A stretch of DNA of 64,000 nucleotides, taken from assembly GCF_028554725.1 (NCBI RefSeq), contig NC_071670.1, positions 59,460,501-59,524,500 of the forward strand, in the 5' to 3' direction. The DNA is from Zeugodacus cucurbitae. Taxonomy: Eukaryota > Arthropoda > Insecta > Diptera > Tephritidae. This document shows positions 12,101 to 27,100 of this stretch, in pieces. Position 1 is the stretch's first letter. Every line of letters begins with the position of its first letter. A model generated the notes under the pieces. The model saw only the letters and a program-made list of their open reading frames with translations. It was not told the DNA's origin and did no database searches. The position numbers were made by a program, and so were the translations under genes.

Positions 12101-15100
12101 GGAGCAAAAGTGTAGCACAGTAACATAATGCTATATATATACATATTCACTACACGTTGTTCTGAAATTCGTATAAGTATACATAGGTCAATAATCTTTC
12201 TTACTGGTAAACTGCACTATTTCCAAAGAGCCTTGCATGATTTAAGAGTTTCCGATATTTCAATATAATTCAAATTATAATATTGCACTCTTAACTATTA
12301 TAATTTTTCACTGAAGGTAAAAAATATATTTCTTTGTTAAAAATTGTAACCTAATGCCTAAGATAGACATATGGTTTCCGTACTACAATGTGTACGACAA
12401 TAAAAGCTCTAGAAACCATGAACCAGCATAGTGACACACATGTAGTATTGTACTATGTTTACATCCATCAGCTGATACAAATGAATTCAAGCAAAGAATT
12501 ATTATGAATAACCGGCAGGAAAAATTGATCCTGAGTTAGTTATAACTGCAAGCAATCTAAAAATATTTTTTTTTCCATTATAATTATTACTTTTCAACAT
12601 ATTTTTCTCATCAAATTTTTTCAAATTTTGTTTTTTGTTTTAATTTTTTTTTAATTCAATTTATTTTTTGTATGTCAAAACGTCAGAAAACATATGATTG
12701 TGGCAGAAGAGCTTAAAGCTTTCGGTGTGTTCAATGCGATCCATTGTAGTACATTTCACAACACCACATAATTTCAATGGTTTCTAGAACTCTCATGTAG
12801 TACGAAACACCATTTGCTTTCAAACAAAATTCGGAACATCGGTAATACACATATGGTTTCTGTAGCATACTACAATATGTACTACATGTCTGTCTCAGGT
12901 ATAAGAGTAGAACAACCTCATCAGTTTTTTGGTAGGAAACTGGAACATGTAAACATATTTTGGGGAATTAAACAAAATTTGGACGTTTTTGGTCCGTTAA
13001 TAGAAGCTAAAGAAATCCCAGTAGCAGTTCGCCTTTCGTCGCCACTGTGACCAGGAGGTTTGTCAACTCCTTGGGACAGTAATTGATCAAATACCTTCAT
13101 GACTAGTTTTCTGTAAATGTAGTTGTGTTTTACATAAAGTGGTCGAGAGTTGGCACTCTCGGCTGGAATTTATTCGAGTTATTGCATGAACAGACAGACG
13201 GATCGACAGACTGACATTTTGGAATAAAATCGTCCGCCATTCTCACTTGGTCATTTGCCCGAAATCATTTTTAAAAAATAATAACAAACCTTTATCTTTC
13301 CAATAAAGCTGAATTCTTGGTCATAACATAGAAATAAGTTAAATACTTTTATATGTTAAGAAAGTGTATCCTAGCTGTCAAATTTATCACACGTTTAATT
13401 TTTCGCCTTTAGATATTAGCATGAACATACCAGTATGTACATATATATGTATCCAAGTGAGAGTGTATCTTTTTGAAACTCTGAACAATGGATATCTAAC
13501 TATATCTGTTGCACCCATAGACACATATATAAATGTGGGTATGTATAAGCTTGATTGCAGTAGAAACTCAACAGCATATGTGCATATTAAGCTGTTACAA
13601 GGAATTGCTAATGCAACACAAATTACAATAGCAACAATGTACATATGTATGTAGATATATTTCGGGAGGCAAAACAGAAAAAATGAACAATGAAAGCATT
13701 GAAAGCAAAACACTCATTCATTCATTTCTGTGTTTGTATGTACATTTGGATCTATTTGAGAGTGATAAAAAGCGGATACATCCCAATGAGAACTTTGATT
13801 TATCTTTTAATTATTTTTGATCCTAAATAAAGTTCGAAGTCGAAAAGCGTTAAATTTTGAAAATATTTTTTTCCTATCGCCCACCATGATTTTTATCCGG
13901 CATGCATTTCTAAACGCACATTTTTTACTATTCACAGAAAATAAAAACTCTCTTTACTCACAAAAAATTTCCTACAGGTCATCGTATGCGCTTAAAACGC
14001 GCACAATGCCAATGTAAAATATTTATATACGCACTCAACTATGTATGCATGTACATATGTACATTCCTGTATGCCTGTGATGCGTCGGCAGGATATCTGA
14101 TATTCAATTTTCAATTGGAAATAGATTGAATGCTTTTTATTCAATTCAATTTGTGTTGAATGCATTTCATGTACGGAGGCAATAAGCGTTCAATGAACGA
14201 TGGCGTGGTCATATTCAGGCACTGGAGCTGAAAATGCTTTGGATTTACACATATACATACAGATTGATGCGTGAGTGGTAAATAAGTGAAAAATGCACAT
14301 GCACAAAAAAGGGAACAGATAGAAAATGAAACAGACTTCTGGTTATAGCTGTAGGCATTAGCCGAATGTGACTTTAATGTGTCTGCATGCACGAGTATGA
14401 AATTATGAAGTCATGCGCTTGAAGTGGACAACACAAATGTATGAAATAATGAAGAGGATATATAAGCATTTTTTTGGAACTTGTGGAGCGGCTTTGCATC
14501 CCATTTTAAATATATTTTTTAGTATCTTTATGCAGATAGATTCTTTAATGATAAGAAAATATATTTAACTGTCTTCGGGCCGAAAAATCAGCAAGAAATA
14601 TTTTTTATGCATAAAAAGTGAACGTAGTTGCCGCTCTACTATATGGATGAGTTATTAACACAAAAAAATAGTTTCGACTTGAGTGAAAAAAGTTATGTTT
14701 ACCAGAATAGAATCATTCGCCTATCCATATAGATAGTGTTTTGTATCTTAAAAAAGTAATTTTAAAACAGGTGGCAACCCTCGACCTGCTTCACTTTAAA
14801 TCGGTTGAGAATTTTACAGAATTTTTTCTAGTTCTTAAATATATTGAAAGAAATTGGGAATTTAATTTTCAAACATGTGGCAACCCCATAATTATTTTAA
14901 ACTTAAACTTGTGAGAATTACACATAACTATATCTTAAAAAAATGGTATTTAAATTTTCAAATAGGTGGCAACCCTCGACCTGCTTCACTTTAAATCGAC
15001 TGAGAATTTTACAGAACTAAGCAAATTCTCGTTCAATTTTATATTACAAGAAATTGGGAATTTATTTTTCAAACAGGTGGCAACACTCTAATCTTTTTTT

Positions 15101-18100
15101 TATTTGAAACCTCTGAGAATTACACAGAACTATACAAATTGTCGTGCTATTTTATATTAAAAGAAAACGGTATTTTAATTTCCAAACTGGTGGCAACTCT
15201 GCAACTTACTTTATTTTAAACCACATGAGAATTACACAGAATAATAAAAGAATTAAAAATCCAATCAATAGACATTTTCAAAATCTTCCAAGCGTCTTTA
15301 CATCAGATCCATTTACCATTAATGAGATACTAAAATCGGATCTACCCACACATAACAGTATTTTTTGTGCAATATCTTTAATTAAGTGTCATTTACAGAT
15401 TGTGTAATCTATTTTAAGCACATAAATATAAACAAAGTGAAAGCCAAAATGTAATGTAAAAAACAATGTAATTTTTATCATAAAAAGCTCTCCGGGCGTC
15501 ATAGTTAAGTTGCCAAAAGTCAATGACAAAAAGCTCGTGCAATTTGTATTTGTAAAAGAGCATGTAGCAGGGGTCAAAAGTAATTACACATATGAAAAAA
15601 GTATAAATATATTGAACAGCTCTCAAGCCTCGTTTTCTTATTTTAAGGTTTCCGCTCAATATAAAAATTGCGACAGCTTTACAGTGCGGTTAAAAACTAC
15701 AACTACTTGCATGTTTTTTTTGCCCAGCGTTGCCACACAACACTAAATTACAGTTTAAATTTAATATTTTCCTTTGTTTTGTAACGCGCCACCGATTCTT
15801 GTGGCATGTAAAACTATGCAAAAAGAATTTAAAAAAATATTTTTTTTTTTGTAAAAGGCGCAAAAGCACTTTTGAGTTGTCGCGTAAATTACAATTGAAT
15901 ATTTTGTTTTTGCCCAACACGTCGCATGCATGCTGCGTGAAAAATTCAAGCTGACAGTTATTTTCATATTTATGTGTAACTATAGACACCATTTTTTTTT
16001 TTGTTGCTGTTTGTGGGGGGTGTGAGCGCTATTCGACGCTTTGTGCTCTGCCCAAACGCGTCCGTCATGGCAATTAAGCGCTTTATTTCTAGACACGTAC
16101 TTTATTGTTTTTGCTTTTTGATTGAAAAAATTATTGCGCGTGTTTTTTCATATCATTTTGGTGGTTAATTTGAATAGCTGTTGTTGTAGCGCCGGTATTT
16201 TCAATAAATAATATTTTTTCTACTTCGCTTTGCAGCTATTAGCGTCACGTGGTATCTGCACTGTCATATATCGCAAGTTGCCTCTAAATTGCCGTTGCGG
16301 CGAAAATCAATGAGTTATTGTATATGAAATTCACAACAACACCAGCAAAAAAGGCTGCGAAAAAATGCACCGACACATTTATAAATATTTTGAAATATAA
16401 GCGCGATTACGGCACCTAATAAAATCTTTTTTTCGCTAAAACCTAAATTATTGCAATCGAAAATCGTAAATCTTAAATTGATATTTATATTGATTTGCAT
16501 TTTTTTATAGTTTGGGTGGAAATTAGATTTTTTTTGGATATGTTGTGTTGCGATAAGGCTGAGTTATGCAACTTATTGTGGGCAGAGCCAGGAAAAAATC
16601 AATTTAATTCATTTATGTATATTTTTTGTATATTTCATTATTTGAAATAGTAGTTTCTTTGAAAAACTTTGGAAAAATTTGGCAAAACAAGCCTCGTATT
16701 ACATATTTTTTATATTTCTTCCGATGAAAGTTATATGCACTGGATATTTTGTATACAACCAGCTTAGAGTTCTGTCATAGAATACAAGATAGTCGAGTAG
16801 TTTGCTATAATTTTCAATATCTCAAATCGGAATCATTGAAAAAGTTATAGAGAGAAGATATAATATTAATCTTCTTCTAGGTTAGAATTTTATAATTACA
16901 TAATAGCGCTCACAATAATGAAAATCTGATTATTCAGGATGGCTATTGAGGAAACCATCCTTTATTAGAGCTTTTTTGAAAAAGTTGATTGATATACTAT
17001 TTAAAAAATCAAAAAATTTCGATAGAAAATACTAAAAAGGAAAATAATATATAAAAAAGCGTTCTTCAACTTTTTAAGGGGTAAAAATAGGGTAAAATAG
17101 GCCTATTTTCAATATTTTTTTCTATGTAAAAAAATATTTATTTAATTCAAACTTTTTTCTATCTTATAGATACATGTTTAAAGAATAAATTCTGAAATTT
17201 TCAAAAAAAAAACAAATTAAAACTTCTCCATTATGACGTCATTTCCGATGACCCCTCGGAAAAAAGGTGGGTCCGCGTTGTCAGCATAACTCCTGACAGG
17301 ATCATTCAATATGGAAAAACAAAAATTAGTGTTTTAGTTAAAGACAAAATACTAAAAATTGGAATTTTGGCAGACATTTTTCCAAAAAAATAAAATTTCG
17401 GTCAAATTTGCTTAATTTTTTTTTAATATTTTTAATTGAAGAAAGAAAACATCCTTTGTTCAAGCACGAGTAAATTTTATTTCGAACCCCTGTGCAAAAT
17501 TTCATCAAGATGGGTTGAGTAGTTTTTGAGAACATTAGACAACCGACTTTGAAAACACTGTTCCGAGAAAAACTCGTTTAAAGTTTTGAGTAACAATAAT
17601 ACCTGACTTGGAGCGCATACCTTTGGGCTGTATCTCCGAAACTTTTATTCGGATCGACTTGAAAATTTATGACAATATTCTTGAGATGTTGTAGAAATTA
17701 ATAAGCCAAAAAACAAAAAATCGATTTTTTGAACCCACGAAACCCATGTAACCCCTTAAGTTTTACTATAAAGCTTAGAATAAGAATTCTCCACTATTTC
17801 ACGAACTTGTAAAACCTTTACAATCGTTCTCACCTTGAATGCTTATCAAGTATGCCTTTTATAGAGAAAATCAATACTAAGAAGGTAAATTTATTCCTTT
17901 ACTATTATTATATGCCTTAATGAGTGCCATTTTGTCTCTAAGCAAATTCAAATTAATCTTATTTTTCTTTATGAACTCAAATATTAACATCTACTCATGG
18001 AAATGAATACATTTTTATTTTATTTTATGATATTTTATTTTCTCACCGAGTAATAATTTGACCCTTACCAACAATTTCTAAATTTTCAAATTATTTCAGT

Positions 18101-21100
18101 AATAATAGATGAACTCGCATAACTTGAGAATGATATAACGAAATAGAACTAATATTAAGTACCTGCCTTTCACACCTATATATTGCTCCGCTGTAGAGCA
18201 TATATGAAAATAAAAAATATTTGGCCTCTCATTTTTTTGCCACTTCGAACATTTTTTACACCTGATTTTCTTTTTCACTTTTTCATTTTTTGCAATTTTC
18301 ATTAAACGAGGCAATCTAACTTTTTCAGGTGTCTTCACGTTCTTCGATGGTTGAGTGTTGTATATTAAAGGGGACAAAGCGTTGACACACATGTTACAAA
18401 ATAATAAAAAATAGAAAATAAAAAGAAGCCAAAGAAGTATAGTAGCGTGGTGCGTCTAAGTAAAATTTTCTTGTATTAGTAAGCAATGAGTGGCAAGAAT
18501 TTGAAAATGATTGTATTGATTACCTTCAAAGATTGACTGCTGATAAATCAAGCAGTTCATTTTGTCAGAAAAGGTCAACTAATAAAGATAAACAAAAGAT
18601 GGAAAACAAAACTAGAGTAAACTATAGTGAAAGAAAACTTGCATAAAATATGTGTGATAGAGAGTGTATAAGTTAAGAGTATCTAAAAAGTTGATTGCAT
18701 AACATTTATATAAGAAATAATTATTAAAAAGTCTGAAAATTACAGATTACATTTCGAAATTTTTTCAAAAAATTAATTTATATAAAATAATTAAATACTC
18801 TCAAATTATTGCCCCGCTATCATCGTCTAGATAGCAACTAATTACATATGCAATCTACCAAAACATTGTAAACCAACAGCAATCAGCTAAACGAAACATA
18901 GCAATTTAATTGCGCCTGCAGTGTTGCTATAACAGTTTGAGAGCTTGCGTATAATTTCCAACTAAACTGTTTACACAAGCCGTTGGCGTTTTGGGTCATA
19001 ACTAGCTGTCAAGGCTATGGGACCGCATTGACGGATTATGGTTGTACATAAGTAATTGCACACACACACATTGATGCCAGAGATACAGCTATCTACTTGG
19101 ATATGGGAGTTGAATATGTATGTACGTGTACAACGAAAACCATGGTGTCCGCAAGATATCCGCAATGGTTATTATCATGCTGAGTAACACAGGTGTAGTT
19201 TGTTGATACATAAGTAGCGTGACTGCGTTGCAAACGGATGGGCGCATAAATGTATCTGTTTAAGTATGTGCTGCTGCAATCTGGCATTAAATTGTTATAG
19301 ATATTCAATCAGTAGTAAGCAACATGAGTAATGACACCCATTAATAAAGTGAATTTGATCTTGATTCGATGGAACTCGAGTCAAAAAGAGTTCAAGGCTG
19401 GAAAATTTTCGAAAGTAAAATGTATAACTTATGAATTTAAATGGTGTACTGGTGTACTGAATGGTGTTATAAAGCTCCCCCGTTTGATCCCACTTGGAGT
19501 CAGAAATACTTTTTCATATAACCAATCGATGTTACACTCCGGATTAAAAGTTATGCTTCTGTAGGCTTGACTGTTGACTTTACTTGATTTTGGTTATGAA
19601 AGAGTTCTAATAAAATTCAGAAATATCCAAATGAGCTTTAAATTTCTTAAATTATCTCTTTAAATGTTGGACGAATTCACTACTGATACCCATAACGGGA
19701 AGTGAAACTCGAAAAAGTGGATAGATTACGAGTGCATGATATGGTTTAAAAGTCCATCAACATGACATCGTTTCTTTCGTATATAGGTGTTTGGTAATGA
19801 AAATATAGATAAAGAGAAACTTATAAAAAAAAAATTGGTTAGGGTGGATACCTTTGGAGTGAGTCCACGGACCATCAAGTAAGAGCTTCGGATAAATGGG
19901 ATGTGTTAGATAGGCAGATTATTAGAGTTTGGAAAATACTATGACAAGTGGAGAACCCAGTAGACCACAGATCACAATGGAACTTAGATAGATAGACTGA
20001 TACAGTGAATTGAAGATGATACAACGTGAAGCCGCATATGTATTTTGAAACACTTCTAAAAATCTATTTCATCGTTGAAAATTCGATCGAGAAAAAGAGG
20101 ATTAAAGGATAATATCTTCTTATCACGGGATCTATTGATTTCATACTTAATATTTGAATGAATAAGAGGGAGCTTAGTAACTTAGGCAAAAATTAGTGTG
20201 GTATGAAGAAAATGTTAGTGATGTACAGTATTATCGATTCAAAATACATCTACACTACTATTATAAGGAGGAACTACTGTGCCTATTTCAAAAATTCTTT
20301 CACCACTGGAAAGCTACATTCACCCCGAGTAACATAGGCTATATTTATTGCTAGAATCTCATCTTTCTGGAAATAGTTCCTAGGTGAGGGTATCCAAAAG
20401 GACTCCGTGATGGAGAATTTTAATCTGAAACTGAAAATCGTCTTGCTAGTCATTCTCTTCGCATCGCAATCGCGTGCCAGAGAGTCGAGTAAAGAGTGCT
20501 CAGCGCTGCTTGCTGAATAATATTTCAAAACATCCCAAGTACGCGCTTGAGTGTCGAGTACGGAGCGTGTGCAGCGGCTTGAAGAACAAAATATTAGAAA
20601 TATACAAGCTTGCACTAGGACCTCGAGCTCTGAGCGTTTCCAACGTTTCCATAATCAGAGAGAAAGACAATGGACATTAAAGACTAGAGGTCGTAATCAA
20701 GTTTTAGCTCATTACAAATAAAATATAATTTCATGTTCGAATTTTCCTCATTTTACTTTTTTAAAATGAACCCACGCAAGAAACGGCAAAGTACCTACAA
20801 ATGTATGGGAGGGTATGTATATGTGTGTAAAAACTTATGACTTTTGAAATGTTTATTTAAACCCGTGCAAAGCCGGAGAAAGCTAGTATAATATAATTAG
20901 AAAAAGAAATGAAATTAGATCCATATGCATGATAAAATTGTGAATGGATGGTTTGAATCACTTCTATGCTATGCATAACAGCTTCAATATAAGTAAAAAA
21001 ATGCATCAAGTGTAAAAAAAAATATTATCTAAAACCTAAAACCAAAATCGCAATAAATTTTTTCCTAAATTGAAAAAAATCAAAAAATTCCATGAAATTA

Positions 21101-24100
21101 GTTTCCTATATTTTTTTTGCATGCACCATCGAATTGCCCAGCTCCATTGAAACTCGACAAATTGCATATTAATGAGAAATGCAATTAACGGAAATACGCG
21201 CGTATATCAAATGTGTACAATAGCAACAAAAGTGCGCAAATAGCATATCAATTACCACAAATCGTGAGAACAATGGCAAGCGAAAGACAAAAGAAAAAAC
21301 GCATGATTCATATGCAGGCAATGAAGGGCATATTTAATAAACGAAAATCAACGCATATTTACAAGCAAATACAGAAATAAATAACAATATGTGGAATGTA
21401 TACAAATTGCTCACACTGTATATACGAGTGTGCGATGGAAAAAAAATCGGCTGCTGTAATGCAAATTTAATTGGAAACTAATTACAATAACACTTGTGTG
21501 CAATTAATAAAATGTGGCGAATCATTTTTTGATTTATGTGCAATTGAAGCATGTGTCTGTGTGTGTGTGTGTGTGAGACAACTTTTGCCATGTGTGGAAG
21601 GATATATGTATGCATAATCACACAGATCAATTTCGCATGAACACAAAAGGGGTTTTGTCAAATTCGATATTTCCGATAATTATTAAACTGCTGCGAATGC
21701 AGTCATTTTTCAAGCATAACTGTAGGCGAACAAAAAGATTTAATAATAATAATAAATATCTTTTTTTTCATGCAAATATAAAACCACAAATACATGCATA
21801 TATATGATAATCTTAACTACTTTCGAGCTTGCTTCTTTTTAGCGTGCTCTAAAGCTTATAAGCTTCAACCGAGTAGGTAAGAGTTTCAATATGTTTAATC
21901 ATATATATATATATATATGACTACTACATATATTTGCTTTCATTCCACTCATCAAAAGCAATTTTCAGGTAATAACATTAATTGAGTGATTACCAGTAAA
22001 AGATACTCAAATTACTTGCAACCAGAACCATCGAGTATGTTTGAGGTTGTAATAAATATATTGAGGTTATGCAAATGAGAGTAAGTACTGACTCAACTGA
22101 AGTCCAAATTGCATATATCTAAATTAAGATCAATATATATATATGCAACTTCAGTTAATTAAGCTGCGTAAGTTCAGCAATGCACATGTTTGATTAATTT
22201 TCACATAACAATCTTACACTACAGCCCGGCAAAACAAGTATATGCTTCTAACATAGGTTATGTTGCACCAAGAAGACCTTATTAATGTGTACTGAGAATT
22301 GTTACTCTCAAAGCAGTGTGAGAAATTTATATTACTGTTAATACTGACAGGTTGCATGAATAGCTTATATGATGCTTAGAAGTGTAGGATCATGAGTACG
22401 GCTAGGTGTGTAAAAAAGTTGTGAGTAAAAGAAAAATTCTAAAGTTTTGTAATAAACGTCATAGCAAATTTCCTTAACTGTATCAGGAGATATCACTGGT
22501 ACGACTTAAACGACTACAGAGAACCCGCAGAACCACTCAAACTTCTCGTAGTACAATACAGTTCCCTAAATATTTTAGTTGGCTACTGAATTAGTCAGGA
22601 TTAGTCTGAAAGAATTAAATCCATCTATTAACCTAACCTCGAAAAGACATAAATTCTGAATACAATGAAGACAGTAGACTTCCAACAGGGGCACAGAGAT
22701 CAACAGGAACTAGAATTCAAGGGAAAAGCGATAATTTTCAGAAAACAATGGCAGCGATAGAAAAATTCCATAAATGTGGATTCAGATTGTTTCCGCAACC
22801 ACCGTTTTCTTCAGAACTGATCCCGATAACATTTTTCTTTTTAGACCTCAAGAAAATTCTACTTTAATAACAAGCTGGGAGAGAGTTTCAATCGGTACCA
22901 AAAAGCAAGGCGTTACCAAAAAAATCAAATTATTTACCGATTGAAGCTAAATATGGTATATTTTTAAATATGGAGCCATTAATTAAATTATTTTTAACTT
23001 CTACCCACTATGTAGTTCGAAAATCTAAAATTCAGTTAAATTTTATTGTACTCACTTGTAATCCTCGGTTTCATAGGTGTGGAGTGGACAAGCCGAATAA
23101 CATTTATGCTCGTGCATAACCAAATGATGTTCGCAACTGGTGCAATAATCGGGACGATCTTGACACGAGGCGCAGTTGGCTTCACATGGTACACAAGTTT
23201 TGTTATCATAATCTATGGAAGGGAAAATAGTATTTAATAAAATTTAGAGATCTGACTTTTACAGAAAAAATCAGTGTTACAATTTTTTATAACAGTAGGC
23301 ATTAAGGTCCTTTTGAGGGAAACACTTCTTCATAACAATAAGGTAAAGTAAAATTTTCTTAAATCTTGACCTAGTGGAAAGTGAATTTTCTTAATTCTCA
23401 TCAGATGACTACAGTCACTGCTAAATTATTCTGTTCGAAATGGTTTTGAACTACACCTCTTTAATCGTTATATGTCTAATTCATACTCTCATCACATCGT
23501 ATGTTCTATCCTACTTACTTTCATAGTAGCCATCGGGGCAGACTTGCAGACACACAGCCAGATCGACGACATGCAGATGAGCTGGCGCACAAGTGAGACA
23601 GCTATCTTGGCCAGCGCCAGCGCAAGTTTCGCATGACTCATGACAAGGCCAGCAAACGCCACCCTGATTGGGGAATGAGCGCGGTGGACAGCGGCTAACA
23701 CAGGTGCTGAAAGAAAAGAAAAAATATTAATATTTATAAAAAAATGTATAATTGAGTCTCATTTTGCACTCACTTGTCCAGGCGATAGTGTTTGCAGGCG
23801 ACACATTGCGTTGGGCCACGTCCATAGCAACCCTGCGAATCACATTCGGGATCACAATCATGCAAAACCAGTTTATTATTGGAGTCAGCCATTACATTCT
23901 GACGCTGAGGTGTGGGTATATTGTGGCCATCCACGGTGGCGACCGCTTGTTCGGGATTCGAACCGGCGCCGGTGAATAAATTCTGGAAGTTCAGGTAACC
24001 GGCAAACTGATCGGCATTATAGTAGCCACCCTCGTTAGGCGGTTGACCCAAATCGGATTCAGTTGGATAGGTGTATGGGTTAACGCCAGCCGAAACGCGC

Positions 24101-27100
24101 ATCTGCTGCTGCATTAGATCGCTCTTTAAGCGCATTGGTTGCACCGCTGTGCCGTAGAAGATCAGTTGCCACTTGGAGAGTATGCCTGGTTGATTGACGC
24201 GCCGACGTCCACCATTTATTACCTGCAGTGTCCAGCGTCCCTCTGCCTTTTCACCCCAGAAGTGTACGCTCAAGAAAGGCCAATCATCGAAGTTTGACTT
24301 GACAATATCACGTGGTCGCTCGAATAATAGTGTGCTGGTCGTGCCCATTGGCGAGGTAAGTAGAATGCGTAGATTGCCACGTGGGAAGAAACGCAAAGTA
24401 ATGCGACACTGCACATGCTCCAGATAGCGTACTTCATTGATCGTGCCCGCACAACCGTTCACATCCATGTGTGTGGCCAAGGTGTAGCCGTAAGAACCCT
24501 CAATTTTGCGATCCTCATTATTTTCACGTGATTTGCAGATATGCTGTGGCGGTACAGTAGTCCATTGCTCGGCCAAACTAACCATGGCGCCTGCATCCAT
24601 GAGTCCATAACCAAACTTGTGACTGTACTTCCGCTTAACACCATTCAAAATCCAACCACTCTCCTTCTCCAACGGACTGGGACGCGAGGTATAGACCACG
24701 AGATATTGCATATCACGCCAGGTGAGATTCGGATTAGCTTCGAGTGCGAGCGCGCAGATGCCGGCAGCCAGTGGCGCAGAGGCAGATGTTCCAGTGTGTT
24801 CGACAGTGCAAATATGATCGGGTCTCAGACGTCCATCCATATCGACGGTGGCAACGCTCTTATCATGACCAGGTGTGCCGGAGCTGTAGGTGGTGGCGAG
24901 TGTGGAAGAGCATTCCTCCAGATACCAGGGCTTGAAACTGGAAAAAGCGAAATGGAAAGGGAGAGCGTAAATTTAGAAATTCTTACTTTGTATGTGAAAT
25001 ATGGGCATTTATATTAATCTTCAGATGCAAGACAATACTCCAAGACATCAGAATTGATCATATCAAAAGTGTAAGACAAGAAGTCAGACTCCCAATATCT
25101 ATATCAACCTTATACAATCATCCTCAAGATTAGAATGAAATTGAGTTTGAGATTGAGATTGAGATTGAGATTGATATTGATATTGATATTGATATTGATA
25201 TTGATATTGATATTGATATTGATATTGATATTGATATTGATATTGATATTGATATTGATATTGATATTGATATTGATATTGATATTGATATTGATATTGA
25301 TATTGGATATTGATATTGATATTGATATTGATATTGATATTGATATTGATATTGATATTGATATTGATATTGATATTGATATTGATATTGATATTGATAT
25401 TGATATTGATATTGATATTGATATTGATATTGATATTGATATTGATATTGATATTGATATTGATATTGATATTGAGATTGAGTTTGATATTGAGATTGAT
25501 ATTGAGATTGAGTTTGATATTGAGATTGATATTGATATTGTGATTGATATGGAGATTGAGATTAAATTTAAATAAGGATTTTTAAAAAAGGGAATGTAAA
25601 ATTATATTTGAATGAGCTTCTTATTTCTATTGATTTATTATTGATAATAGTAAACAGTAATTAAAACTGCGTATTAGTATATGGTGCATACATATGTATG
25701 TCGATAAACCTTTATTACTAAAAATTTTTTTTGCTGATTGCATAACTTTAATTTCACTATAAAATTGATCAAATATACACATATGAATATTAGCATTATT
25801 GCCATGACTGATTACATCAATCAGCAGTTGTTTGAATATTTTGCTGCAGTTGTGTGTATGTATTTATTTGCGGGCAATATGTGGTGCTTGAACCGCAGTA
25901 AATAGTAAAATATTTACAACGCCACACTTTTCAATTAAACAATTTATTTATTTTCGACTAAAAATATTTTTATAATGTTGTTATTGGCATTGGTATTACA
26001 GTTGTTATTGTTGTTATTGCTTTCAAGCGATCAACCATATTTACAAGTAAAATCAATTATGGCCAAAATGTAAATTATTATTTGCAACGCTAAATCGTAG
26101 GTGGTTAGAAGAGTGAAATTTGAAATTTGGAAAAGCAAAAAAAATGCGAAGTAATTATTTATAAATAGTATAAACAAATATATATTCATATATTTAAAAC
26201 GCATGACAGCTATTTATGGAAATTTGTGTATTTTGCGCATGAAATTGTGCTATGATTTAAATGAAAGTTTGAAATTTCCATTCGAATGCGTTGAGGTTGC
26301 GCTCACTATTGCCAACTGTATTTATTTACTTGCACATGATTGTCTCTCTTTTTTTCTGAATGCAACTAATTTGCATATTTATTCAATAATTGTGAGTATT
26401 TCACATTTATACTCATTTAAAATTATTGGTTTTGAGGTTTAAATTTTCTTTTACGCGCTGCCAGTACGCAGGGCTATTTGAGTGGCCTACTTTTAGGCGC
26501 ATATAAGCATATAGCTTACGTCACTATGTTAGCTTCATTTTTAATTGGCAATTAATGAGCGGCTTTATGGCATTTTAAAATGGAAATTGCAACATGAAAG
26601 TCAGTGCGTGTGAGTAGCCTCAACCATATCATTAATAATAATAAATACATAAAATAATATTGTATAATGTACCTAAACTGGCGTAAAGTATGCGTGATAA
26701 ATTTATATTACAATAATTTCCTAGGCGTACTTGTTAATTGCCAATTAAAAGCTTAACGGTAGATTTTTAAACTTCCGACGTAATTACCCAGAACTACAGT
26801 AACACAAATAACATTAATTAACGGGTTGGTGCATTTTTAAGCCACTTTATCATCCAGACTGCATAAACTAATAAGTCACGTTAGATTAAGGGAAGAATGT
26901 CTGTGCGAAAGATGATGGAGATGGTAACACATCGGTCATAACTGGCTGCATATGAGAAAAATATGTTGAGATCCATACCATTCACAATCTCCGCCTCAAT
27001 CTCAATCTCTACCTCAACACCAATCTCGGTATCAAGCTCATGTTTCATTCCATTTCTGCTCCTATAACGCTTATATATCTATCTCCATACCCTTTTAGCT

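Larger units (their letters stand above)
11046..23055 (-). other. Fur2 intron 9 (12 kb)
   Basis: The longest intron. Recognised contents are the inverted-terminus element 12371-12813 with an extra end at 12851, the tandem array 14771-15240, the TTAA-ended element 17074-17759, and the 69-bp tandem units with a Helitron-like end (20480-20886). A stretch at about 12955-13245 ends in a GACAGACGG-like tail and looks like transposon debris. No exon is evident in the remaining AT-rich sequence. Confidence 0.85.

Noticed and set aside
12955..13245. Possible separate transposon ending in a GACAGACGG tail
   Set aside because: The tail is suggestive but no boundaries, inverted ends or coding remnants could be defined; mentioned only within intron 9.
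14771..15245. CRISPR-like regular spacing of GTGGCAAC
   Set aside because: The kept core is only eight bases, the spacing is uneven, the intervening sequence is itself repetitive, and the genome is an insect's.
23949..23960. tRNA B-box-like GGTTCGAATCC (minus strand)
   Set aside because: It lies inside Fur2 exon 7 and encodes the GSNP region; no A box or cloverleaf around it.
24541..25017. 158-codon plus-strand open frame
   Set aside because: It is antisense to Fur2 exon 7, which has clear subtilase and P-domain motifs on the other strand.
25135..25575. Long open frames of Leu-Ile or Asp-Ile repeats
   Set aside because: They are the direct product of a six-base microsatellite; no flanking coding sequence.
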